DNA of 61,214 bases from assembly GCA_938091115.1 (NCBI GenBank), contig CALKNI010000023.1, positions 1 through 61,214 of the forward strand, given 5' to 3'. The stretch comes from an uncultured Pirellulaceae bacterium. Its GTDB lineage: Bacteria; Planctomycetota; Planctomycetia; Pirellulales; Pirellulaceae. This document shows positions 36,107-44,274 of this stretch, piece by piece. Made by a program: the position numbers and the translations under genes. Each line of letters begins with the position of its first letter. Within the stretch, counting starts at the first letter, position 1. The notes under the pieces are model-generated. The model did no database searches, was not told the origin of the DNA, and was given only the letters and a program-made list of their open reading frames with translations.

Positions 36107-37027
36107 ATGTTAATTACTCCTAATACGACAAAAATTGGCTGGGTTGGAACGGGTGTTATGGGGCACAGTATGTGTCGACACCTAATAGAGGCAGGGTTCT
36201 CGGTTTCTCTTTACAGCCGCACCCGTGAAAAGGCGATGGACTTAATCGCAAGCGGAGCGAGTTGGTGCGATTCACCTAGGGAAGTCGCTCAGGCCAGCGA
36301 TGTCGTTTTTTCAATTGTTGGTATGCCGAGCGATGTTCGCGAAGTGTTTCTAAGTGACCGGGGTGTGCTTGCTGGGTGTCAGCCCGGAAATATCGTGGTC
36401 GATATGACAACAAGCGAACCACAATTGGCGATTGAGATCGCAGAGGCTGCTCAAGCTCTGAAAGTGCATTCCGTTGACGCTCCAGTTTCTGGTGGAGACA
36501 TCGGTGCCAAGTCGGGTACGCTTTCGATCATGATTGGAGGAGATGCAGACGTGGTTGCCGCACTGGAGCCGTGCTGGAAAGTGATGGGAAAAACTTACGT
36601 GCGGCAGGGTGAGGCGGGGTGTGGACAGCACGCTAAGATTGTAAATCAGATCTTAGTCGCCGCCGGAATGATTGGGGTTTGTGAATCGCTGCTTTATGCG
36701 CAACAATCGGGACTGAACCTGGAAACAGTTTTAAAATCTGTCAGTAGTGGCGCAGCAGGTAGTTGGGCTTTGTCTAATCTCGCGCCGAGAATTGTATCTG
36801 GTCACTTTGCCCCGGGATTTTTTGTGGATCATTTTGTCAAAGATCTTGGAATTGCGATTCAGGAATCGAAACGAATGTCTTTAAAGCTCCCGGGTTTGGA
36901 GCTTGCCTGCGAACTTTATGATCGAGTTGTTGCACGCGGTGACGGTCAATTGGGAACTCACGCTCTACAAATGACATTGTCGGAAATGTCCAAGCTAAAT
37001 TGGGCCTCCAAGACGGCCTCCGCCTAA
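36107..37027 (+). CDS. Beta-hydroxyacid dehydrogenase (3-hydroxyisobutyrate dehydrogenase/tartronate semialdehyde reductase type)
   Basis: The 306-residue protein has an N-terminal NAD(P) fold with [20 protein letters not shown], the substrate loop [22 protein letters not shown] (the family signature), and the catalytic Lys177 in [16 protein letters not shown] late [19 protein letters not shown] segment is also typical. These features place it in the 3-hydroxyisobutyrate/2-hydroxy-3-oxopropionate reductase (GarR/MmsB) group. NADH versus NADPH preference and the true substrate cannot be read with confidence. It stands alone between floA and sufS. Confidence 0.9.
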   Translation: MLITPNTTKIGWVGTGVMGHSMCRHLIEAGFSVSLYSRTREKAMDLIASGASWCDSPREVAQASDVVFSIVGMPSDVREVFLSDRGVLAGCQPGNIVVDMTTSEPQLAIEIAEAAQALKVHSVDAPVSGGDIGAKSGTLSIMIGGDADVVAALEPCWKVMGKTYVRQGEAGCGQHAKIVNQILVAAGMIGVCESLLYAQQSGLNLETVLKSVSSGAAGSWALSNLAPRIVSGHFAPGFFVDHFVKDLGIAIQESKRMSLKLPGLELACELYDRVVARGDGQLGTHALQMTLSEMSKLNWASKTASA

Positions 37028-37205
37028 TCTGTGGAGCACTTTTTTGAACGATTGGACCTGAGTTGAGGTGTGCGATAAGGTAATCGCGGCAATTTTTGAC
37101 GAAGGGTGTTCTGTAATGCGGTACGGCTGCGGTTTGAACAGTGCCGAGGTCGTGTTTCTCGAGTAACGGGTTAAGAGTTTGCCAGAGATGAGTTAGACTG
37201 AGCGA

Positions 37206-38450
37206 ATGGAAGCAAAACAGAAAAAAATATTCGATCCTATTGAGATCCGTGGAGATTTTCCAATTCTCAATCAGACGATTCACCGAGAGCAGCCGTTAGT
37301 TTATTTCGACAATGGCGCCTCGACACAGCATCCCAGGCAAGTGATTGAGGCGATGGATGACTGTTATGTCCGCACCTATGCCAACGTGCATCGGGGAATT
37401 CACTGGTTAAGTGAACAATCGTCTGCGCAGTATGAGCGGGCGCGTACCGCAGTGCGGCGGTTCATTAACGCGTCTCACAGCAACGAGGTCATTTTTACCT
37501 CTGGAACAACAGAGTCCATTAATTTGATTGCCCGTTCGTGGGGCGATGCAAATGTGAAATCTGGAGACGAAATATTATTGACGATGCTCGAGCATCACTC
37601 CAACATTGTACCGTGGCAGCAGTTGGCGGAACGAACTGGTGCTGTGGTGAAATTTGTGAAATTGACAGATGCTGGAGAGCTGGATCTCGAACACATGCGT
37701 GCTCTGCTTGGTTCACGAACGAAAATTGTATCTTTTGCATCGGTTTCCAATGTCCTTGGTTCTCGGGCGCCCATCGCTGAGTTGACTGCGATGGCGAAAA
37801 CTGTTGGTGCGTTAGTTGTGGTCGACGCCGCCCAGTCCGTGCCGCACGATAAAACAGACGTTCAAAGTTGGGGGGCTGATTTTATTGCTTTCAGCGGACA
37901 TAAGATGCTAGGGCCATCGGGAGTCGGGATCCTCTGGGGACGTCAGTCGATTCTCGAGTCAATGCAACCCTTCATGGGTGGTGGGAGTATGATTGATCAA
38001 GTCACAACCGATGGTTTTACGTGGGGCGAATTGCCGGCTAGATTCGAAGCCGGTACACCGCCAATTGTCGAGGCGATTGGACTTGGCAGCGCAATCGAGT
38101 ACCTGGAAAAGATCGATGTCGCTCAGATCGAAGAGCACGAGCAGGCTTTGGTACGACGGGCTTATGAATTGATCATGGAAGTCGATGGGGCAACGATTCT
38201 CGGCCCCGTGGCTGATTGCCGGGCGGGATTAGTCAGTTTTGTGGTTGAAGGAGTTTCCTCACAAGACATTTCAATTTTACTGGACCAGAAGGGCATCGCG
38301 ATCCGAGCTGGACATCATTGTGCAATGCCACTCCACAAGCACCTGGAAATCAAGGCAAGCTGTCGGGCCAGTTTCTACTTATACAATACGCTAGACGAAG
38401 TTGAGAAAATGGGAGCGGCATTGAAGAAAGTTGTCCAACGTTTAAGGTAG
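37206..38450 (+). CDS. sufS: Cysteine desulfurase, SufS type (group II)
   Basis: SufS removes sulfur from cysteine for Fe-S cluster assembly, using PLP. The PLP lysine is Lys233 in FSGHKMLGPSG. The active-site cysteine is Cys372 in RAGHHCAMPLH, the group II (SufS/CsdA) form. The start FDNGASTQHPRQVIEAM and YANVHRGIHWLSEQSS are family blocks. The spacing of Lys and Cys matches E. coli SufS (226 and 364) within one residue. No sufBCDU is next to it, so the rest of the system must lie elsewhere. It is convergent with the betaine-lipid genes. Confidence 0.95.
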   Translation: MEAKQKKIFDPIEIRGDFPILNQTIHREQPLVYFDNGASTQHPRQVIEAMDDCYVRTYANVHRGIHWLSEQSSAQYERARTAVRRFINASHSNEVIFTSGTTESINLIARSWGDANVKSGDEILLTMLEHHSNIVPWQQLAERTGAVVKFVKLTDAGELDLEHMRALLGSRTKIVSFASVSNVLGSRAPIAELTAMAKTVGALVVVDAAQSVPHDKTDVQSWGADFIAFSGHKMLGPSGVGILWGRQSILESMQPFMGGGSMIDQVTTDGFTWGELPARFEAGTPPIVEAIGLGSAIEYLEKIDVAQIEEHEQALVRRAYELIMEVDGATILGPVADCRAGLVSFVVEGVSSQDISILLDQKGIAIRAGHHCAMPLHKHLEIKASCRASFYLYNTLDEVEKMGAALKKVVQRLR

Positions 38451-38469
38451 GTTACCAGGGGTTGGCCTG

Positions 38470-38670
38470 CTATTTTCGTTTCGATATTAAGACAACCGCT
38501 GTGACTTGAGCGATTGCGAGTACGAAAAAAAACAAACTCAGTGCGTACCAGCGGGCGGTCTCTGAGGCTTCGACCTCGTGTTTGGCAGGGTGCATTAGAC
38601 ACAGGTAGCCGACGAAGCACGAAGCCAGAATCGAGATAGTTAGCTTGCCGGTGAGAAGGGTGCGCCACAT
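38470..38670 (-). CDS. Small two-span membrane protein next to btaAB
   Basis: The 66-residue product (MWRTLLTGKLTISILASCFVGYLC...) has two predicted membrane helices (about residues 9-26 and 43-61), with a charged turn between (HPAKHEVEASETARW) and a basic C-terminus (SKRK). It starts 38 bases after the btaB stop on the same strand, so it may be the third gene of that operon. I do not recognise a family. Coding support is the membrane layout and the tight spacing. Confidence 0.6.
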   Translation of the reverse strand: MWRTLLTGKLTISILASCFVGYLCLMHPAKHEVEASETARWYALSLFFFVLAIAQVTAVVLISKRK

Positions 38671-38708
38671 GGTTAGTTGGGTAAGTGTGTTGCGAGCTTA
38701 AAAGAATA

Positions 38709-39449
38709 TTACGGATTTTTTAGTGGTTTTCGCCCAATGAATTGGTAGTACGGCGTTTTTAGAAGTGGAACGTACGGCATTCGATTTCGAGCCTCGATCA
38801 GGTGAGTTTGCTCAAAGTGGCTGCGCAGAAAAGGTAGATGGTCCGGAGAGGGAAAGACATTATCCGTTGCGAACCATGGCTGCCATAAAGATCGCGCGAG
38901 CCAGCCCTGTTTCCTAAGGTCTGCGGGTGGATGTTTTCTTCCAACATAAAAATCAACGACGCCAATGTAGCCCCCTGGTTTCAACATCGCGAGCGCGTTT
39001 TCAATAGCCGAAAACCAATCTGGAATCATCGTCAAAGAGTAGGAAAAGGTTACAACATCCGCTTGGCCTTCGCGAGGACGAAACTTAGTTGCATCGGCGG
39101 CGATTGCTTCTGCGTTCTGCCATCCTCGAGCTGCGAAACGTTCGGTGGCAACCTTTAATAATGATTCTGAGAGATCGACGACATAGACTTTTTTCAAAGA
39201 CTCGATGTTGTTGGCCAAGTTCTCGATGTTGGCGCCTGTCCCGCCTCCCATGTCCACCCAAACCCCCTCCGTTGGTCGCGGCATGGCTTCCCATAATTCT
39301 TCACGGCCTTTGAGAAGTCGTTTACGGAAATCATCGTAAGCTGTGGCTTGCCCTCCGTAGAAACTCTCCATTCTCTCAGCATGATTGTCACCACGAACTG
39401 GTTTAACCAGCATGTGATAGAGAACTTTCATGTCAGAAATAAACGCCAT
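38709..39449 (-). CDS. btaB: Diacylglyceryl-homoserine N-methyltransferase (BtaB-like)
   Basis: The 246-residue protein is a class I SAM methyltransferase: WVDMGGGTGANIENLA is motif I, VYVVDLSESLL holds the acidic ribose-binding residue, and VVTFSYSLTMIPDWFSAIENALAMLKPGGYIGVVDFYV is the characteristic BtaB/UbiE-like core. BtaB makes the three N-methylations that turn diacylglycerylhomoserine into the betaine lipid DGTS. Its partner btaA lies 73 bases upstream on the same strand, and the neighbour settles the assignment. The N-terminus MAFISDMKVLYHMLVKPVRGDNHAERM with FYGGQATAYDDFR is also as in BtaB homologues. Confidence 0.9.
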   Translation of the reverse strand: MAFISDMKVLYHMLVKPVRGDNHAERMESFYGGQATAYDDFRKRLLKGREELWEAMPRPTEGVWVDMGGGTGANIENLANNIESLKKVYVVDLSESLLKVATERFAARGWQNAEAIAADATKFRPREGQADVVTFSYSLTMIPDWFSAIENALAMLKPGGYIGVVDFYVGRKHPPADLRKQGWLARSLWQPWFATDNVFPSPDHLPFLRSHFEQTHLIEARNRMPYVPLLKTPYYQFIGRKPLKNP

Positions 39450-39522
39450 GGAATGGTACCGGTGTAAGGAAGTTCTTCAATCAGTTTGTCAATTGAAGAT
39501 CATTGCAAAGTAACGCGGAGAG

Positions 39523-40713
39523 TTAGGCCTTTATATCGGCGATATAAAAACTACCGTAAGTATGTACTCGATCTTTTTGGTGGAGTTCGTTTGCCAGCGA
39601 TTCGTTGTAACTCAATGATGGACTGATGTTTTGGATTTGACCATTCTGATTTACTTGAACCTGTTCAATGAAATCAGTTCGTAATCCACCGCTCCGCCAG
39701 ATCGCGCGAGCATTGGGGGCGGCGCGATCAAAAATCGCTTGCCACTCCGACTCGAGAAGTGGGAAAAATTGATCACTCAGCCAGTCCATGTGGTCGAGAA
39801 GAATGTACCGAGAAATGGTGCCGTCATGTTTTTCAAGAAATCCTTGCACCGAATCAGTGTGTGTGGAGACTTTGTCAACGAGTCCCCCTTTGAGTTTTTC
39901 GAAGTTATCTTCTTTAAGATATTCCGGACAGCACTCCCGCGTGTAAGCGCCATTCATGTAAACCCGCCAAAAGTAATTGTCTTTTAGCGGCAGGTCTAGA
40001 AATACGCTTTCCATGCAGTCGCGAATGAATTTAACCAATCCGCCTTCGTATTGTGTTTCAATCTGTTTTCTCTGCGCTTTGGGAACCCCGAGCATCGACA
40101 TGGTTGTGTCACGATTCATCGCGAACTTCATGAGGCTGGACCAAAACTTCTTCTGAAGGTGGTTTTCGTAAATCTCCCGTTGTTCTTCGATGGTTTCTGC
40201 ATTCAGCAATGCGTCGAGGTGGGGGCGGACACGAATCACATTGTCGGTATACGCGCAGATAATCCTGGCGACGGTGCCAGATGTTCCCCGGTAGTAAAAT
40301 GACTTTTTTCGGTGATCGAACCATTTTATTTTTTTGTCCCAGAAAGACTGCGACCAAGCGGGTAAACTCTGGCGAAGCTTTTGCTCATATATTTTTCTGG
40401 CACCGGGGAGTCGACCTTCGCCAAACATTTTGAAGAAATCATCGAATTCAAGATTCCGAATTGCACTCATCTTAAGATCGAGCAACGCGTTTTGCCGCGG
40501 ATTCATGTCAACCGCGTTGACGTGATTGGGTTCGGCGAGTGCGTAGTCAAGTGAATTGCAGCCAGCAGATGTGATGACTAAGACGTTGTCATCCGGACCT
40601 ATGTCGAGTGCTACCCGGTCAAGTCGTGGATCTTCCCAGCACGTATTGTAAACGAGGTTGTTGCCATGGACGGTTGTAAAAATCCGTCGGTTAACCCAAT
40701 CCGAAAACGCCAT
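39523..40713 (-). CDS. btaA: S-adenosylmethionine:diacylglycerol 3-amino-3-carboxypropyltransferase (BtaA)
   Basis: BtaA moves the aminocarboxypropyl group of SAM to diacylglycerol, the first step of DGTS betaine-lipid synthesis. The 396-residue protein matches the DUF3419 family. It begins with NNLVYNTCWEDPRLDRVAL, then a SAM-fold DNVLVITSAGCNSLDYALAEPNHVNAVDMNPRQNALLDLK, and later YILLDHMDWLSDQFFPLLESEW and IWRSGG. It lies immediately upstream of btaB on the same strand. Such lipids replace phospholipids under phosphate shortage in several bacteria. No Pho box can be claimed here. The gene is probably the first of the btaA-btaB-small membrane protein unit. Confidence 0.93.
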   Translation of the reverse strand: MAFSDWVNRRIFTTVHGNNLVYNTCWEDPRLDRVALDIGPDDNVLVITSAGCNSLDYALAEPNHVNAVDMNPRQNALLDLKMSAIRNLEFDDFFKMFGEGRLPGARKIYEQKLRQSLPAWSQSFWDKKIKWFDHRKKSFYYRGTSGTVARIICAYTDNVIRVRPHLDALLNAETIEEQREIYENHLQKKFWSSLMKFAMNRDTTMSMLGVPKAQRKQIETQYEGGLVKFIRDCMESVFLDLPLKDNYFWRVYMNGAYTRECCPEYLKEDNFEKLKGGLVDKVSTHTDSVQGFLEKHDGTISRYILLDHMDWLSDQFFPLLESEWQAIFDRAAPNARAIWRSGGLRTDFIEQVQVNQNGQIQNISPSLSYNESLANELHQKDRVHTYGSFYIADIKA

Positions 40714-40865
40714 GTTATTCTGTCACTCATCGATTTGGAATGAAAATTAAGAACAAATTGTATCAACTGGAGCGTTGAATCAAAACCGGCTTAAACAGAA
40801 GATTGGCTTCTCAAAAGTGCCTCAGAGAGCCTGATAGGTGTAAGAGAAGTGCTGCGGATTAGAGG

Positions 40866-41390
40866 TTATTTAACCTTGGCATCGGTCATGCGGTAGATGG
40901 ACCACACGTTTCCATCAGGTCCTTTGTATTCTTTCAAAGAAAATTTTCCTTCGATTGAGATTGGACGGACGGTGAAGTCGGTTTCGAGACCTGCCTCAAG
41001 GCGCACCAACACGCAATCAAAAATTGCTGCGCCGGGGCCAAAACAACATTCTTTATTATCTCTTACAAAGATGAATTTTGAGAGCCCGCTCTGAGTGAAA
41101 CTGGGTCTAATGTAGCCGCGAAGCTTGACCGTGGAATTGTGATATCCATTAATTTTGGGTGTCAAGAGTTTGCGGTTGAAAGGACTTCCTTTTTCCATTT
41201 CGAATTTGAGATCGTCGAAAGTTAAATCAAATTTCTTATTGGCGGCCGGAGTTTTAGTTTTAGCGTTGGTTTTCTCCTGAGCAGGCTTAGCCGAGGTGAT
41301 GGTTTCCTGCGCCTCAGTTGAGGATTGGCGGACAGACCATAAAAAGCAGGTGCTGGTTAAGAGTAGAATAACAGAGAAGTTGCTTTTCAT
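40866..41390 (-). CDS. Exported protein with DUF3299-like CCFG domain
   Basis: The 174-residue protein has a signal peptide (about residues 1-25, ending near STEA) and a Lys/Thr/Ala-rich linker. A compact domain follows with KLRGYIRPSFTQSGLSKFIFVRDNKECCFGPGAAIFDCVLVRL and then VRPISIEGKFSLKEY. The outline (Gly-Tyr-x2-Pro, Phe-Ile/Val, a conserved double Cys, a final beta strand) resembles DUF3299. The two adjacent cysteines may bind a metal or form a disulfide. A related domain occurs in the next gene, 71 bases upstream. It is the last gene of the minus-strand unit that starts with the ABC ATPase. Confidence 0.78.
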   Translation of the reverse strand: MKSNFSVILLLTSTCFLWSVRQSSTEAQETITSAKPAQEKTNAKTKTPAANKKFDLTFDDLKFEMEKGSPFNRKLLTPKINGYHNSTVKLRGYIRPSFTQSGLSKFIFVRDNKECCFGPGAAIFDCVLVRLEAGLETDFTVRPISIEGKFSLKEYKGPDGNVWSIYRMTDAKVK

Positions 41391-41461
41391 GATGGACTGC
41401 CTAGATTTGACTTAATGAAAATTTAAGGCAAGTTCGACAAACGATGGAAAGATTCGATTGG

Positions 41462-42142
41462 TCAGCGGATCTGGTCTGCCTCGATTTCATAGTATACCCG
41501 AGGGACGTCGTCTTCTGAAGTCTGTTTCGTGGCTTGATTGAGTCGGAAGGTTCCCGCGATTTTACGTAGAGAATAGTTATGGTCGACTGTTTCATCCCCG
41601 ATGATCTTAATCGCGACGACTTCCGTGATTTTTGGATTGCCACCAAAGCAGCAGTCTCCAAAATCGCCAACCAAGATAAAATTCTTGAGTTTGGTTCGTT
41701 TGGCTCCAGGGCGAACATAGCCTTTTAGGAAGACTTTGTTCCCATCATATTTGACTGCCTTTTCAGAGAAGGGCAGTGCCGTCTTAATGTTGGGTCGTAA
41801 GTCGCCGTATGAAATCCTAAGGTAGCCATCAGGAACCTCGGTTGCATAATCGTAAACATGAAAGATCAAGCCTGAGACGGTAAGGACGAGCCCTGCGAAA
41901 AAGCCAATTTTTCCGATTAACAATCCCGACAATTCTTCAGGAAAGCGTCGGAAGTTTCCCAGAGCGACCAACCCAAAGACGGCCGCCAGAAACGGCAGCA
42001 GCACAAAGTGGGCTGCCATTAAAAAAGTTAATCCGCCCATGATTGCAAAAATAAAGGATGCGACTGCAGCCTTGCTAATGGATCGGTACTCGAATTCGTT
42101 AACGGGTTGGTGAGCCGAAATTTCGGAATGATTTTCTTGCAT
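41462..42142 (-). CDS. Membrane protein: DUF4190-like domain fused to a DUF3299-like CCFG domain
   Basis: The 226-residue protein has two membrane spans (about residues 27-58 and 72-92) separated by ALGNFRRFPEELSG, a DUF4190-type layout. The same compact domain as the next gene follows: FLKGYVRPGAKRTKLKNFILVGDFGDCCFGGNPKITEVVAIKI, then SLRKIAGTFRL. The paired Cys-Cys and the framing residues are shared between the two. One copy is exported and the other is tied to the membrane, with the domain predicted on the periplasmic side. The gene begins 210 bases after the previous one on the strand. Function unknown. Confidence 0.78.
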   Translation of the reverse strand: MQENHSEISAHQPVNEFEYRSISKAAVASFIFAIMGGLTFLMAAHFVLLPFLAAVFGLVALGNFRRFPEELSGLLIGKIGFFAGLVLTVSGLIFHVYDYATEVPDGYLRISYGDLRPNIKTALPFSEKAVKYDGNKVFLKGYVRPGAKRTKLKNFILVGDFGDCCFGGNPKITEVVAIKIIGDETVDHNYSLRKIAGTFRLNQATKQTSEDDVPRVYYEIEADQIR

Positions 42143-42352
42143 GGTCGCAAATAAACAAACACTAGAAAGGGATCAGTTAGTTCAAGGCTTGAAGGCGCCA
42201 GATTGCTATCGCCCAGCTTGTCGGGTGTTCAAACATGGTAATTCAATTGACCTGGGGTTGGGGGCAAATGAGCCAGTTCCGCAAGTTACCGCAGCAATTG
42301 ACCGACTCATTCCGTTTTTAACGGCAATTCGTTATCTCGAGCACTCGCGAGA

Positions 42353-44068
42353 CTAAAAAATCAACCGCTCAAACCACCCGTTGACTACTGTCCAGAGCAA
42401 AATAAATATCGCAATGGAGAATGCCAAAGGAATTAACAGGATTTGCCAAGTCAGGTTTGGAGTAACGACCGCCGCGACGGTCGCGGTGGACTGTCCAGAT
42501 TCCGAACCTGAGATGGTAACGTCTTGTCCTTGTGTTACGAACGCTTCGCGCGGAGGGTTCAAAGGGGCAGGAGCTTTGACTAATTCAATGTCCTCGGGGG
42601 GGGCGATCAAAAGGGTTTGGGTTTCGGAAATTGTAGTGCCTGTATAGTCAATTTCCGCCGCTAAAGCATCTGATGGTGTCGCGAATGTACTGGTGCTCGA
42701 GTTTTTCGCAGGTTCCTGGAGGAGTGGAATTTTTCTCACAACTTGAGAACCAGATTCGTTTGCTTGGAATTCAGAAGTCGGCAGGTTGGACTTCGAAGGT
42801 TCAGCCGCTTTCTTTTCAGACTCATCATCCGAGGGGGGGGCAGTATCTTTCTCTTCTTCGTTGTCCCAGTCGTCATCACTGTCACCAACACCTAGAAAGA
42901 AGTCGGCACGCTGAACGGATTCAGGGTCGATCTTTCGAAGTTCTTCGATGTATTGTTTGGCTTCCGGTTTGGGGCATGCCCGCAGGTAAGTGATTACAGG
43001 GACCCGCAGCCAGTTGGAATCAGAATCCGCGTCTTTGAACATTTGAACCAGTCGCTCCATTACCGACCAGTCTTTCCAGCGAGCAAGATCCGGGATGATC
43101 ATGTCTGCCATCTTGGGGCGGTCGAGGAGGTGGCGAATGGCGACAACAATTCGTTTCTTGGGAATCACCTCGACTTCGGTACCGTGAAAGCGGAGGGCTG
43201 AAACGGCAGCGAGCGTGTCGACGTAATCGACCTCTTGGTCTTCTAGAAATGTCTTTTCAATCAAGTCGACGCCGTCTTCACCTTTGAGGGTCAGGTAGCA
43301 GGCGATCAGAGCATCGAGGCCCGCCCTCTTTTTACGGCTGCCGGAATTGATGAGGTCTTCGAGCAGTTTGGTGTCTTCCGGTTTTCCACAAACGCCGAGC
43401 ATAGTGAAGTACAAGCGGCGTCGGCTAACCGAAGTTTCCGGGTTGTTTATCCAACCGATGATTTTTTCGCGATCCATCTGATCCTTCATCGCGATCAGGT
43501 CCTCATAGGGAGCCTGAGCAAATTCATCGTAGGCGTCGAATGCCAGAACCGATTCTTTATCCTCAAAGAAGTCTTGGAAGAAAATTAATCTTTCCGGACC
43601 TTTTTCCGGGAGTGTTTGGATGTCTGACAAGTATTTGAAAACCCGGTCAGTAGCTTTCATGGGCGTTGTCCACGAGACCTTCGGTGGGTCGACTCCCATC
43701 ACTAGAAATTTTTGACCAATGGGGTAGTTCCCAACCAGTTGAGTTTTGAAAGTCATCGATTCACCCACGAATTTTTTCCCTTTCAAGACTTGCTCGATCT
43801 CGAATTTGGCTTTGGGGAAATCTGCGTTGGGGTCATCGTTGGGAGGTGGGATTTCAACCAGTTTAGCGACAACGGCGATGTCATTTGAATTGAGTTGATC
43901 AGAGAACGTCATGGCCACTGCGGAACAGAACGGGCAGACAGGCAGAGATCGGATCGTCACGTTGTTGTTGGCTGCGACCCCGCGAGGGACGCTAAGCACC
44001 GCAATTGCCAACAATAGGCTGACGATTCCGGTCATGGAACGAAGCATTCTGTGGTTTCTCTTAAACAT
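42353..44068 (-). CDS. Large exported protein with CPFC motif and C-terminal membrane anchor
   Basis: The 571-residue protein has a signal peptide (about residues 8-33) and, right after it, SLPVCPFCSAVAMTF, a CxxC pair (Cys-Pro-Phe-Cys). Residues 60-130 look like a beta-rich domain (AVVAKLVEIPPP, ...KFEIEQVLKGKKFVGESMTFKTQ...). Residues 180-400 are helical, HEAT-like (LYFTMLGVCGKPEDTKLLEDLI, DALIACYLTLKGEDGVDLIEKTF). An acidic Ser/Lys-rich region (405-500) follows, then a C-terminal membrane helix (LIPLAFSIAIFILLWTVVNGWF). It lies between the ABC permease and the CCFG-domain genes on the same strand. The family is not recognised. Confidence 0.75.
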   Translation of the reverse strand: MFKRNHRMLRSMTGIVSLLLAIAVLSVPRGVAANNNVTIRSLPVCPFCSAVAMTFSDQLNSNDIAVVAKLVEIPPPNDDPNADFPKAKFEIEQVLKGKKFVGESMTFKTQLVGNYPIGQKFLVMGVDPPKVSWTTPMKATDRVFKYLSDIQTLPEKGPERLIFFQDFFEDKESVLAFDAYDEFAQAPYEDLIAMKDQMDREKIIGWINNPETSVSRRRLYFTMLGVCGKPEDTKLLEDLINSGSRKKRAGLDALIACYLTLKGEDGVDLIEKTFLEDQEVDYVDTLAAVSALRFHGTEVEVIPKKRIVVAIRHLLDRPKMADMIIPDLARWKDWSVMERLVQMFKDADSDSNWLRVPVITYLRACPKPEAKQYIEELRKIDPESVQRADFFLGVGDSDDDWDNEEEKDTAPPSDDESEKKAAEPSKSNLPTSEFQANESGSQVVRKIPLLQEPAKNSSTSTFATPSDALAAEIDYTGTTISETQTLLIAPPEDIELVKAPAPLNPPREAFVTQGQDVTISGSESGQSTATVAAVVTPNLTWQILLIPLAFSIAIFILLWTVVNGWFERLIF

Positions 44069-44228
44069 AAAACGAATTTAGTTTTTCGTGGTTAGTTGTG
44101 TTTTGTTGCGAGACGGGAAGGTTGATGTTTCCGCCCGGCACTAACAAACTAGTTTCCGTCCCTCTACGCAAGGCTTATCGTATCGGTTTTGGCAAAAAAA
44201 AGAAAACGAGCTATTGGAAAGATATGTT

Positions 44229-44255
44229 AAAATCCCTCAAAAAGTGAAGGATTTT
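44229..44255 (-). terminator. Weak hairpin between permease and CPFC gene
   Basis: AAAATCC pairs with GGATTTT (44229-44235 and 44249-44255) across a 13-nt loop. No long T-run follows on the minus strand. It might give partial termination inside the unit, but support is slight. Confidence 0.25.
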
Positions 44256-44274
44256 ATCGAGATTTGGGACGTTG

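Noticed and set aside
42141-42356. 71-codon plus-strand frame between the two minus-strand genes
   Set aside because: It exactly spans the gap and overlaps both neighbours by a few bases, with no recognisable product or site; likely chance, though composition alone does not exclude it.
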